Assembly: GCA_904063045.1 (NCBI GenBank)
Contig: CAJFCJ010000003.1
Span: forward strand, 558,001 to 622,000
From: Dimorphilus gyrociliatus
Taxonomy: Eukaryota > Annelida > Polychaeta > Dinophilidae
DNA: 64,000 nt
Direction of reading: 5' to 3'
Position 1 is the stretch's first letter. Each line of letters begins with the position of its first letter. Below are positions 11,002 to 25,777 of this stretch, in pieces. A program made the translations under genes and the position numbers. The notes under the pieces were generated by a model, which ran no database searches, was not told the origin of the DNA, and saw nothing but the letters and a program-made list of their open reading frames with translations.

Positions 11002-12545
11002 TCAAACCACGTATCTATTTTTAGCTGTCGATCCCGTTTTTGACATAGTATCAGCGTGAGCTTGGTATCCCATCGTGCTTCGATTCATGTTTAAGCGTTC
11101 CTTCAAGGTTTTCCTGTGTAAATCACTCAATATTAATCATTTTCTCTATCGAATCTTTAATAATAATTCTAGATGTGTTAATGTATGAACAAGTTTCTAC
11201 TCACCCTATGGACACGATTCCCAATTCGTCAGTGCTGTTTTGCGTCCAAAGACCTAATTTATCTCCTAATGACAAATATCTGACTTAAATTAAGTTCATT
11301 AAATCTATTCTAAACACCTTTCGTTCTAATGTTGATGGTAGCACCGCAAATTTGATGTCCGTATTCACCAAAGGCTTCACCTATCATACATAAGAGTGTT
11401 TCTAACCAAAACTTATCCAACTCCGTACTTCTTTGATTCTTAACCAAATTTATCAGCCATCGGCCTCCATTTTTATTTTTTTCATCTTCCCACATCGGTT
11501 GAACTCCGTCCTAATATGAAAAACCCATTGTATCAAGCTCAAATAATAGAAATTGTTCACAATTTTAAAATTAGCTTACAATATTGATCTACTAAAAAAT
11601 ATTAGTACTTATTCTATACCGTTTTATACATACTCTATCGAACGTATTATTAATTATCAACTGATTCGAATACGAAACTAAGAATTCCTTTTATCAGTTT
11701 TGGCCGTTATTTTTTTTTTTAGCTATTTTAGAGAGTGTTATTGAAATAACCTAATTTTAACTTTAATTAACTATATATAAACCATATTGGATATATTACT
11801 CTGAAAAAAAATAGACGAAATAAGTTCTTATTTCTGAAATACTCAGCTATATATGACATTCGTACATGTACACATTTCCATATCTACCAATAGTCACGTT
11901 CTCACCTTAAACAACGAATAATCACATCCCGGCGCAAGTTTACTGGCTGGCATAATATGGTTAAACAATCTGAAAGACAAACAAACCTTTTGTTAGTTAG
12001 GACTACAAAAAGTTTATCCTTGGATAAAAAAAAAACAATTGCAACGTTATTGAAAAATTCTTCATGAAATATTTTCAACAATTCAAATGAATTCATTCTT
12101 CAAATTTGAAAAAAACCCTATTTATTTCCCCCGAAAAGATAGCAATAGAAACTTACGCCCAAAAATCTTCAACCGTATCGAAAGCAGCAATCCTCTTTAG
12201 ATTAGAAGCCCAGTCTTTAGCCTTGTCATTCTTGAAAAACCAAATGGCCCAGCAATTTTCAAGTGGATGTTTAATAACAGGGTCCATGGCTAATTCTTCT
12301 TCAGGTTGCTCATTCTGAAAAAACGTTACTATTTTAGTAATGTCACACATGCATACGTTGCAAAACACATGCCGGCATTTCATTACACGTTTATGATCAG
12401 TTTCCTTCAATTATTAGCGAATAAAAACTCAGGAAAATCATTTGACTGTGTTTTAAATTCATTTTGACTACTAACATACAACCTAAATTGTTGAATTTGG
12501 GTATAAATTAAATAAACTTACATTGCGGTCTTCTCCTTCCGCCAT
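11002..12545 (-). CDS. EIF4E: Eukaryotic translation initiation factor 4E, 203 aa
   Basis: Binds the mRNA 5' cap and recruits eIF4G. Six minus-strand exons: 12522-12545 (ATG), 12157-12314, 11906-11969, 11318-11510, 11205-11265 and 11002-11113 (TGA), with matching phases and GT-AG introns. Cap-sandwich tryptophans are seen in ENCWAIWFFKND and QPMWEDEKN, with the adjacent Glu, and the third in LGLWTQNS. The dorsal Trp that binds eIF4G and 4E-BP is in VEDFWALFNH. The C-terminus GSTAKNRYVV keeps the serine equivalent to the MNK site. Length is near the usual 217, with a short N-terminal tail. The first coding exon has only eight codons, MAEGEDRN. It is divergent from Unkempt. Confidence 0.97.
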
Positions 12546-13237
12546 CTTGTTTAAATGAAACCGGAACTGAAAAAAGTGCGCTAAATATATGCGTGTTAGC
12601 AGTTATAAAAAGGCGCCAATTTTTGAATATAACGTTAATGTCGAATGATTTTATATAATTTCCGCTTATACTTTTCATAGAATTAATAAATAAAATAAAC
12701 TATTCAGGATAAAAAAATCTATTTTTATCTTTGATATCTTTTTAAAGCTTCGACGTGTAGGTACTTATTAATTAATTCAAATATAAATCGACGAAAGAAA
12801 AAACGGATCAAATAGCCGGAAGGTTAATATGCATATAATAAGAGGATAATCGCTGAAATATTAGGGTCATTTTCTCGTATAGATTACTAAGAACATCAAG
12901 GTTAAATCGTTGAAGACTGTTTACTAATTTATGGTAATTAGAATGAATACGCTGATAAAATGCTCAGTAAACTATTGTGACACGTTTTTAATATTTTGAC
13001 CTTATTTTCAGATAGACAAACAAAAAACTTCTTATATAATATAGATTGTCAAATATTTAGTCACAAAATATATTTGTTTGATATTTGAAACATCTGGAAA
13101 TTTCCAAGAATAAATCAATAATTTACACCATTCATTTATACTGTCGCCACCTATCGTTGTGTTGTGCCACGTGAGGCTTTTTATCCAACCACTGCCCATG
13201 ACCGTCGCACATGCGCATTAAACAAAATAATAACAAG
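12546..13237. promoter_or_regulatory. Divergent promoter region eIF4E / Unkempt
   Basis: 692 bp between start codons. Next to eIF4E it holds an E2F-like aaggcgccaattttt (12611-12625), matching the element at 3126. A CTCF-like CGCCACCT lies at 13145-13152 and an NRF1-like cgcacatgcgca at 13206-13217. The middle is AT-rich without features. Confidence 0.45.
13145..13152 (-). promoter_or_regulatory. CTCF-like core motif (AGGTGGCG on minus)
   Basis: CGCCACCT on plus. The core AGRTGGCG matches the bilaterian CTCF consensus AGRKGGCR. It is a short motif only, in the eIF4E/Unkempt promoter. Confidence 0.35.
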
Positions 13238-16200
13238 ATGAAGCCAGAGAACGTAGTCAGTCAAAATACTAACGAAAAACCTCAACATTTTCAGTAAATA
13301 TTGGCTTTTATTGATTAAATGTAGCAAAACATAGTAGTTAATATATTATAGATTGTGTTCGTCTAATAATTTTTTTCTAAAACCTTCAGCTATTTAAACG
13401 ATTTTCGGACGCACCAGTGCTCGCTCTTCCTTCAGCATAAATGCACTCAACATCGCCCGTATACGTGTTTTAACTGGCATTTTATGAATCAGAGAAGAAG
13501 AAAACCATTACTTAGAAATGATGGAGATTTTAACTATAGTCCTGACATCTATTGCACCAAGTACGATGAAACATCGGGAATTTGTGCCGATGGAGATAAG
13601 TAAGTTGATTGTACCTTATTTCGTAGACAATCGTTCAAACACCGAAAACAAGCTTATGTTAGACAGAAGCAGGATTACTAGAGCTTTGCCTTCTGTCGCA
13701 GAGTAATCGTTCTTGTAGAGCTTAAGATAATTTTAAAACAATGTCCGTGTTCCGGGAAAGTAGGTCACGTTGCAGAATGTAAACAAATATGGCGTTTTGG
13801 CGCGCTCGCGCTTTTTCTGTATCAGCTGATTTTGTTTGCGCTTATTCCAGCTATTTTAAAATAGATTACATAATATCTTATTGTTAAATTATTGTACTTA
13901 TTACAACCCCATCACCATAATGAAAAGATTTAAATAGATTTTTCTTATTTTATTACGCAGCGTATTTGTTAACGAATTGTAGAATCTAGGGTTTTTTTTT
14001 TCAGAATGATATAAAAACTGCTCTATGAATGTTAGTTAATAACTGACGTAATCATCTGTAGAAGTATTAAAAAAATTTATATTAAGAATTAGCCAACATA
14101 TGATAGTTATTTTGTAGATTTAAATTATCCGATAAGACTGGTTCGTTAATTTTAAAGATAGCTTGAAAATACCAATTGAAATTGCGAAATAATAGATTAA
14201 TACTATATATTTATTACATATAGAATATGAATAGAGGCATTAATAGTTTTTATTTTGGGCAGGTGCCGCTAAATATATAATATCGTAACGTTGTTTTCAA
14301 TACGATGTTATTCTAATAAATTGTGTTGTTTTACGTGATCTGAAGGTCATTTAATGCGATAAGAAAGTAGATAAATATTTTATCGATTTTTACATAATAC
14401 TTTTATAATATTCAAGAAAACCTTGAATTAGTTAATGTAACACCAATAAATTTTTTGGGCTAAAAAACAGCAGTTGGCTATTTAATAGCGAATTTTATGG
14501 TGAAGGACTCTGTAGAGGTGCTTTTCTATAGGTCGACAAGAGTTTTTCTTTTGTATTCTCATATTTATAATAAAATTCCTTGGAAAGTCATTCAAAAGCA
14601 GCAAATTCAGAACAGGCCAATAAACATATTTTTCAGGGTAAGATCTGTTAACAGTCACGTCATACAGATTAAGGGCTATTATAATAACTATTTTTTAACG
14701 TAACTCTGTCGTGTAACATACATTTATGGAATCGTGTGAACTCTAATTAAGATATTCTTTTACCTTTCAGCTGCGCCTTTCTTCATCGAACCGCCGGAGA
14801 TACTGAAAGAAGATATCATCTCCGATATTACAAGACGAATACGTGTGTCCATCAAACAGATAATAAAGGACATTGCGTAAAGAATGGACAGCATTGCGCG
14901 TTTGCCCACGGAGCAACTGATATGCGATCTCCCGTTCATGATAAACGCGAACGAATGTTGGCTTGTGGTCTTGCTGCACAGGGTTTGGGAAAGGATGAAA
15001 ATGGCATATCCAGAGGTGGTCTCACATCGCTTGAAAGAGATAAGGTATTGAATGAAGATCCCAAATGGAATGAAACGGAATACGTGTTAGCGAATTATAA
15101 AACAGAGCTCTGTAAGAGGCCTCCTAGATTATGTAGACAGGGATTTGCCTGTCCTAGTTATCATAATGCTAGAGATAAGAGGCGTTGTCCTCATACACAC
15201 AAATACAGATCAACCCCTTGTCCTAATGTTAAGCACGGTGACGATTGGGGAGATCCTGCTCAATGTGAAAATGGAGAGCAGTGTCAGTATTGCCATACCA
15301 GAACAGAACAGCAATTTCACCCAGAAATTTACAAATCGACCAAATGCAATGATATGCTCCAAACTGGTTACTGTCCAAGAGGACCGTTTTGCGCTTTTGC
15401 ACACGTCGAACAGGAAATGACCATACAGCGAGAAATAGCTGCAGCATCCGAAAATTCTCTTGCTGCTTACGTTACGAGTGCATTTCCGGAAAAGGCGAAT
15501 AGTATTGAGGAGAAAGTTAACGATTTAGGTTTATGTAACAGTAACAAAAGCCTTCCTCAACCAATCGGGAAAGAGAGAAGTAGAAGTTTCAGCAATGGTA
15601 GTACTACCGGAGGAGCTAATATGAGAAGTCCATTTCCGGTTGGCTCGGCGCCAGCAATGACCTTTGCTGACGTAAGTTGAAGTTTAGATTATTTTTTCGA
15701 GGTTATTAAAAAAAAAACTTTAAATGATGAACTGGTAAAAGGGTTGACGCAACGCCGCCTATAATAACAGATTGACTTTTTATAGAGATTGAAAAGTCAA
15801 CTACTTAAAGGTGGATATTAAAAAACAAAATTAGGATTTATTTCTATTGCGAAATAACTAGAAATGTTACAGTTTTATACATTTTTAGTTGTTACATTAA
15901 ATCCAACAAACATAATTTCATAAATGTTGCGCTGATAATACTCGCAAACTGATAAAAGAAATATTATATAATTGTATAGGACTAGTATTCCATTTTTATA
16001 TATTCAATATATTTAAAGGAAAATTATAAAAAATTCAATAGGCGGCGAGGAACAGGAAAACCTATGAAGAGAAACAATCGAATAAGGGGACAACAAGGTC
16101 AAATCTTTTTGGAGGCGATACTTTGCAATCTATAATAGGTAGGAGCTTTTAATACATAGTATGTATATATATCTACGGAAAAGATTTAATAATAGGTAAT

Positions 16201-17200
16201 GCATTGGATGAGGACGTCGACGTTGATGATCTCAGTTTATCAACTGCATTTGAAACATCAAACGATCGCGATCAGGACATTGAATCTTTGTCTTCTTCTT
16301 TCGGTAATAACTTACAACCTGCTTTTAATAGTCGCTCCGAACCTGTTAGTATTCCTGGAGCTAATCAGCCCCAGAGTCCGTTTAGTCCACTCGTCTCACC
16401 TTTGTTGAACGGTAATGGCTTCGGTAGTTATTTTAGCACTTCAGGAAATAGCGAGGTATTTCAGAATCTATCCAAAATTGAAATAATACTAATATTAATT
16501 TACCATCTTGACATTCTCAGGTAAATAAATTGAAGGAAGAAGTGGGTAGTTATAAAACTAAATTGAAGCATTGGGAAGAGGGTTATGCCCAAGCTAGAGC
16601 AGCTTGCGAAGCGTGGAAAAAGGAAGTAGAAGATTTATCAAGAAAGAAACGCGAATTAGAAGATGAATTAACAACAAGTAAAAAGGAAAAGGAAGAACTA
16701 AGAGCACAGTTGAAAGCGGTAAAGACGAATATTATTATTCCATTATGTCAAAGGGAAGAAGTCCCATCAGACATACGCGACCTAATCCAAGCATTCATAG
16801 TAGATCAAGTAAGTATATAGAGAGAGAGCGAGCGAAAGTATTTATATACAGTTAATATACCTTTGAGATAATGTATATTGTATATATGCTGTATATATAC
16901 TAATATATATATAATGTATATATATAAAAAGAAAAAAAAAACAATCGTTTCTTTTCATTTTCAGTCTTTTCAACAAAGTTTCTACAGCAGTCCAACGTAA
17001 GATATAAAATTGAGAATTAGTCGCACATATCGGAAGTTTTGGAAAATATAACTTATGAAAACTAGTTGTTGCCTACTTACAAAAATTTTTTTCCAATTTT
17101 TTTATTGCTTTATGCTTGTTTAATTTTCAGATTAACGTTTGACGTACATAGTGTTAGCTATAAAGCACAAAGAGGCGGTATACTTGTGAATTACTGCTAG
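13238..17200 (+). CDS. UNK: Unkempt-type CCCH zinc-finger RNA-binding protein, about 637 aa, RING apparently absent
   Basis: Exons: 13238-13293 (ATG), 13390-13599, 14771-15671, 16042-16138, 16196-16455, 16521-16808, 16965-16996 and 17131-17200 (TAG). All phases match. EKPQHFHYLNDFRTHQCS is the family N-terminus. Six CCCH fingers follow in the known order, including HKCTQHRPYTCFNWHF, FLHRTAGDTERRYHLRYYKT, CPNVKHGDDWGDP, CQYCHTRTEQQFHPEIYK and TKCNDMLQTGYCPRGPFCAFAH. Unkempt binds UAG-containing mRNAs and represses translation, shaping neuron morphology and differentiation. The Ser/Pro/Asn-rich linker is followed by a coiled coil (VNKLKEEVGSYKTKLKHWEE...AWKKEVE) as in the vertebrate protein. 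The family's C-terminal RING finger is not found. The last exon gives LTFDVHSVSYKAQRGG, and a no-splice alternative stops at 16998. Confidence 0.93.
13600..14770. other. Large Unkempt intron with promoter-like patch
   Basis: 1.17-kb intron. Around 13745-13850 is a CpG-containing patch with ccgtgttccggg, aaatatggcgttttggcgcgc (YY1- and E2F-like) and tatcagctgat. This differs from the surrounding AT-rich intron and could be an internal promoter. The small open frame at 14497-14703 shows no recognisable protein. Confidence 0.4.
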
Positions 17201-17925
17201 TTTTTTTAGTGTATGTATATGTATGTATATATATATATATACATATATAAAATTATATACATAATATATATATATACATATAAATATATATATATTTATA
17301 TGTATACAGGATTATATATATATAATATATATATATATATATTTATATATATTTATATCTATATACTCTTTCAGGTATAGGTTATACTTCGTATTTTACA
17401 TTTACACTTGAAAGAATTTGAATATGGAAATAATTATATACATAAATATTGTACTAACCAATTTTTTGTCAATACTGATTTTCCGTGAATTTATCAAACG
17501 TTTTATATACAATACGTTAAAAAATTTCTTTGATATTTTTAAAGAAAACAAATTCTATCCTGCATTTTTCCAGTTTATATTTATTAGTGGCGTTTTTTTT
17601 TTAGGATTAATTAAATTGAATTGAAAATGTTTTAAGGGATTGACGTTGTTTTGATTAGAAGTAGAATCTATAGTTGATTTGTTATATCAAAAGTAAGAAA
17701 GGCTATGTTTCATATATTTGTGTATATATATATATATATATATACATAATTATGTCTTTAAAATGTACGTATTAAAAATATACATATAATTATATGTATA
17801 TATAGTTATATGTATAGATGTCTCTTTGAAACTATTAAGAATATGTATATGTAAAAATTCATTGTACTTGCATATACATATAATCATTTTAAATTCTACA
17901 ATAATATCTATGTCGATATATATTA

Positions 17926-17959
<34 letters not shown>

Positions 17960-18199
17960 TCAGAAGCCAAACTGCTGAATTTTTTTCTCTCTGCTTACTT
18001 AATAAAATTTTCGAATTTTAAGCAAAAACTTTGAAAATCTTTATTAATGAAAAACAAAAACTGAACAAGACTTTAAACAAATTTTTTTATATCAGCTTTT
18101 TTCTTGTGATAGACGAAAACTTTAAAAGAAAAAAAAACAAAATGATTTTATAACAAGAATCTTTCTTCTCTTTGTTCTTTTTTTTCATATTATTCAATA

Positions 18200-18230
<31 letters not shown>

Positions 18231-19970
18231 TTAATGCTTTTTTTTTGTTTCTTTATAAGAAGGAATGAAGCTACTTTTTAAAAAAATATATATATGTATT
18301 TAATAAGTTAATATTAGAATATATTGAATTATTAATGAAATTTTAACATTATATTAAAATGGATATGTTATAAGAAAAAAAAAGCATTAAGACTTGAAAG
18401 CAGAGGAGGAAAATCCCTAAGTTTTATTACTGTTATTTTAATACTTAAAAAAAGAGAGGCTTTTTTTTGTGTTTTTAGACAAAAAGAAGGAAAAGAAATG
18501 TTTTTAAAATTTATAGAAAAAAATGAATGAAAATTCGTTTTTTTCACTTTTTTGGTGTCTGTATCTTATGAAAGAAGGATAAAAAATAACAAAAAAAGGC
18601 ATTTTTTATCTTGATCACTTTCCTCTCTTTTCAATATAGTAAACATCATTCTGGCCATATATATATACATGTATATATAAATATATATGTACATATAAAT
18701 AGCTCGTGCTTACGAAAACAAAACATAAAAAGAGACTTCTCTATAGAATAAAAAATTTTTAACGGGTTTAGGATATAGAATTATTTAGGTTTTAAGAAAA
18801 TTTACATTGAATTATGTGGTGTTATATTTGTCAACTTAAAAAGAAATTATTTTTTGTCTCAGTTAGTATATTTACACTTTAAAAAAGTTTAATAAATAAT
18901 TATATTTAGTCTATTGCTATTACTATTTAAAAAACAATTTCTCTCTCTCATTTTTATTTTTTGCATGTCTGCGTTTACTAAACAAATGTATTCTTATGTT
19001 TTAGTTTTTACATCTTTTTTTGTTCTCATCCTTTTCAAATGCGTAAAACTTTTTTTTTATTGACACTATATTTTTGCTTCTGTTTCTCTTCAACACTAAG
19101 AATTAATAACATTTAGGTAAAAAATGTCATTTATATATTTAAATTATTATCTATATATAGTTTAAATGATTGAAATTTTTCTTTGTTTGTTTGTTTGTTG
19201 TTTATTTTTTTCTTTATTTTTTCGTTACTGATTTCTCGGGTGACTGTTTCGCCAATGCTGCATATATGACGAAAAAAAACAAATGTTTCCAAACATGTTT
19301 TAAAAGAGATAAATGAAATTGAAAATAGATAATAACAATATTATTATTATTACTATTATTATTATGATATTTTTTGTTTCTACTTCATCTTCTTCTATTT
19401 TGATTGCAGTATTGGTATTTTTTTATTATATTTTTACTATTATTTATAGTTTTGATTGAGTAAAATATAAAAAAAACATTAACAAACAAGCGAAAAGACA
19501 ATAAATACTTAGTATTTTCTTTCTAACAATATAATTTATCTCTTTTCATTCCCTTCTATTTTGTGAATAGAAAAAGAAATCTTGTTCTCGTATCGTCAAT
19601 ATTTGGTAAAAAGAAAAAGAAAGCACAATATATATATCATTATTTCGTCTGTTTATTTATTCATTTTTATTCATTTTATTAGTATTAAGAAAAAAGAAAT
19701 ACTTATATACTTATATACAGTATATACGTATATATCACTTTTTATTCCATTCACTGTAGGCGAATAAGATCTCTCTTTACGATAGTACAATTCTCTATCA
19801 TTGCTTTATAATAATTCATTCAACATAAAGAGTCACATGTTTATTTTATTTGAGACAAACGCATTAAATTAGCAATAGTTGCTTGTGGAATATTTAAAGA
19901 AAAAATTGGGCTTCAATATAGATAGCAATGTTGAATTTAAAACACTCATATATTGTATTTATACAGTATA
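17201..19970. other. Unkempt 3' flank, AT-rich non-coding
   Basis: About 2.8 kb of very AT-rich DNA with several (TA)n arrays (17217-17355, 17725-17745, 17917-17959, 18206-18230) and polyA/polyT tracts. Candidate AATAAA hexamers lie near 18001. I looked here for a RING-encoding exon of Unkempt and saw none. No coding potential recognised. Confidence 0.55.
17217..17355. repeat. Imperfect TA/TATG repeat array
   Basis: TATATA blocks interrupted by CATA and TGTA units directly after the Unkempt stop codon, probably in its 3' UTR. It can fold on itself. Confidence 0.8.
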
Positions 19971-20249
19971 TTAATTTCTATTACCTTCTTCGTAAGGTGG
20001 TGGTGGATCGAAATCAGGGTTAAAAAGTATGTAATCTTCAAAATTTGGAGAAAGTAATGCTGACTCATAGGAAGGCAGTCCAGATAGCGTTCCCACCACT
20101 TCTCTACTATCATGTTTAGTTCTATGTATAATCTCCATACAACAATTCACAAATACACCAATGAAAAATAGAGCTAATACAAAAAATACTACCAATAATA
20201 TAATATATCTGTGATCCTCCAGCAATATCTCCAACGAATTCTTTGTCAT
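19971..20249 (-). CDS. Small single-pass membrane protein with LPSY and PPPPY motifs, 92 aa
   Basis: Intronless frame from ATG at 20249. About 17 N-terminal residues precede one hydrophobic segment (YIILLVVFFVLALFFIGVFV, about residues 15-34). A CC pair and basic cytoplasmic residues (HRTKHDSR) follow. The acidic tail has LPSYESALL and, 25-30 residues later, PPPPYEEG near the C-terminus. PPxY binds WW domains of Nedd4-type ubiquitin ligases. The LPSY+PPxY pair is known from insect Commissureless and from PRRG/Gla membrane proteins, which send receptors to endosomes. No Gla domain is present here, so orthology is not claimed. An upstream coding exon cannot be excluded. The frame looks coding, because the motifs sit where a cytoplasmic tail should be. 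Function by analogy only: E3-ligase adaptor in trafficking. Confidence 0.7.
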   Translation of the reverse strand: MTKNSLEILLEDHRYIILLVVFFVLALFFIGVFVNCCMEIIHRTKHDSREVVGTLSGLPSYESALLSPNFEDYILFNPDFDPPPPYEEGNRN

Positions 20250-23767
<3,518 letters not shown>

Positions 23768-24091
23768 GTAATAAGCATCAGGGAAACGTCTACACAAAAC
23801 GCGTTTTTAATGTTGATGAAAAATGTATAGTGAACCATATCTCTTAAATATTTTGTATACGTTGGTAGTCGTATATATTTTACAGAGAAATTGTTTAGGA
23901 TGCCGTGTTGTGTCGTTTCTCTTGTCAGGTGTATTCTCTGTGTGTGTACGCTCATTTAATCGGTGATTATTTTTTTTTAAGTTAACTTATAAACACGTAG
24001 AATAGATGTTATCATTTTTCCATTTTAAGTAAAAAAGAAACGTCGGACAGCATGTTTAAAGCTTTTTCTTGTGTCACGGTGTTTTTTCCAT

Positions 24092-24106
24092 AATAAACAT
24101 AATAAA
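24092..24106 (+). terminator. Polyadenylation hexamers of H3.3
   Basis: AATAAA at 24092-24097 and again at 24101-24106, about 330 bp after the stop codon. No canonical histone 3' stem-loop was seen between 23768 and 24090. Confidence 0.6.
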
Positions 24107-24172
24107 AGTGTGCTGCTATTTTCTGCACAAATAAATTTCACAATTATTCACAAATGAAAAATTTAAGAGGCT

Positions 24173-24663
24173 TTATTTTTTATTTTTAAATTCTGATAAT
24201 CGTTTCTCGTGCATATCAACGTTCCCACCTTTCTCCTTTTCATAATCTATATAAGTTTTCAACTGACTTTCTTCCATAGAAGGAAAATGTTCGTACAATG
24301 ATCTTTGAACACGATCGTCGAGGTCGTTCTCTTCTCTCAAAACGAGAAAGTATATTAGGAAGGCGGCAGTTGAAACTAATACGCTGATTGGTTGATACCA
24401 TGGTCTGTCGTATTTTTGTTGAGGGAAGAAAGTGTCGTAACTCTTATGGCTATGTGCAGGACTCGACGTGTAATTTACTGGATTGTCATTCTCAGCTCCG
24501 GCATGCTTTGCTCTCTGCTCTGTCCTATTTAGTCGACACGTGATAATTGGTTAAATCAGATAATTAAAAGATCAATCAATTACCATTATTACCTTCGTAT
24601 ATTAATCGCTTGAGAAAATCTTAAGAGTGGTAAACGTAAATTAACGAGACGGTTAGGCAGCAT
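24173..24663 (-). CDS. Mitochondrial UQCC4/CCSMST1-like protein, 140 aa
   Basis: Two minus-strand exons: 24593-24663 (ATG) and 24173-24524 (TAA), joined in phase 2. The N-terminus MLPNRLVNLRLPLLRFSQA is basic and amphipathic like a mitochondrial presequence. A YDRPWYQP motif is followed by one membrane segment (ISVLVSTAAFLIYFLVL), then LREENDLDDRVQRSLYEH and a charged tail. The PW...TM...LREE layout matches C16orf91/CCSMST1 (UQCC4), an inner-membrane assembly factor of respiratory complex III. The match is to a short signature, so the family call is good but not certain. The gene is divergent from the LRR gene with 280 bp between start codons. A CTCF-like motif lies in that interval. Confidence 0.72.
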
Positions 24664-24843
24664 TTTCGTCTTTTTGCCGAAAATGCTCAAACCAATAGCC
24701 TTGAACTTGAGAATTTTTTTAATCATATGTTCGAATTTCATTTTTATTAAAAGAATATTTTATTATCAATTTATTTAATAAATAAAAAATCTATAAGAAT
24801 GAATGATCGAGAAGATTTCCGTTGTAAACTTCCACTATTTTCC

Positions 24844-24851
24844 AGATGGCG
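24844..24851 (+). promoter_or_regulatory. CTCF-like core motif AGATGGCG
   Basis: ccAGATGGCGttag lies midway in the bidirectional promoter between the UQCC4-like gene and the LRR gene. Confidence 0.4.
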
Positions 24852-24943
24852 TTAGTGGTACTAGGTTTTCCTTATTTATTTTGTAATAGTTCTTCTGCTA
24901 GATAAAAAATTTGGGTAATCAATTATAAGGCCGGTGGCCCAAA

Positions 24944-25777
24944 ATGAATAGTCAATTGGATGTAGAGGATCTAATTAAGAATTGTGTTAAACATGGATAT
25001 AATCTACTTAATCTATCGTTTCGCTCGATATTTGTTTTGAATCCAAGCATCATTCAAGCTCAACATATAAATGAATTGTATTTAAACGATAACAAATTAG
25101 CAATGCCTCCTGTTGAATTATGTGCATTAACAAATTTGACTGTATTATCTTTAGAAAATAACGGGTTAACTATGCTACCTGGTGAAATTTGTAAACTTCA
25201 AAAGTTGAATACTCTAATTCTAAATGGAAATCCCTTAACAATTTTGCCAGAACAAATTGCTTCTTTACTTAATTTATCCGAATTATTTATATCAGAAGTT
25301 CAGTTAACCTATTTACCGGACGGAATTTGCGAGTTAGTTAATTTGAAAATTCTATCCGCAAAGAGTAATAACATTAACAGATTTCCTGAAAATTTCATCA
25401 AACTGAAATCACTGAGTTGGTTGAACATGTGCGATAATGAATTGTTATATTTACCTACAGATTTTTACAACCTTCAGAATCTATTCTATTTGAATTTGGA
25501 TAGAAATAAATTAACAAACATTCCAGAATGTTTAACTAAAATGAAGCAATTAAGCAGCATTAGTCTTCAATTCAATGAGATTAGTGAATTGACGGATGAT
25601 ACTTTACTCGGTCTCAGTCATGTTTCTAAATTAGATCTTCGCAATACATCGGTTATTGACGGAGATAATCGTTGGAAGAGTATGGATCATATTTATATTG
25701 GAAAATTAGGATTAGATAACGAAGATATTAAAATAATTAATGAAGCCAACGATGGCCTGGTACTGAAAGAAATGTAA
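24944..25777 (+). CDS. Short leucine-rich-repeat protein, intronless, 277 aa
   Basis: A single open frame from ATG 24944. Residues about 38-235 form eight or nine LRRs of about 23 residues (LxxLxLxxNxLxxLPxxIxxLxxL), for example INELYLNDNKLAMPPVEL and LTVLSLENNGLTMLPGEI. There is no signal peptide or membrane segment, so it is a cytosolic LRR protein of the SHOC2/LRRC40-like short-repeat type. The N-terminal 35 residues and C-terminal 40 residues are not recognised. It is the only gene of this size in the window without introns, which could indicate a retrocopy or intron loss. AATAAA is at 25830-25835. No specific orthologue claimed. Confidence 0.88.
   Translation: MNSQLDVEDLIKNCVKHGYNLLNLSFRSIFVLNPSIIQAQHINELYLNDNKLAMPPVELCALTNLTVLSLENNGLTMLPGEICKLQKLNTLILNGNPLTILPEQIASLLNLSELFISEVQLTYLPDGICELVNLKILSAKSNNINRFPENFIKLKSLSWLNMCDNELLYLPTDFYNLQNLFYLNLDRNKLTNIPECLTKMKQLSSISLQFNEISELTDDTLLGLSHVSKLDLRNTSVIDGDNRWKSMDHIYIGKLGLDNEDIKIINEANDGLVLKEM

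Noticed and set aside
13600-13705. Reading the Unkempt second exon through into the 62-codon frame ending at 13706
   Set aside because: It uses a different frame from the zinc-finger reading. The gtaagt donor at 13600 and the 14771 exon restore the conserved finger sequence exactly.
14497-14703. 68-codon frame within the large Unkempt intron
   Set aside because: No conserved Unkempt segment is missing between the flanking exons, whose phases already match.
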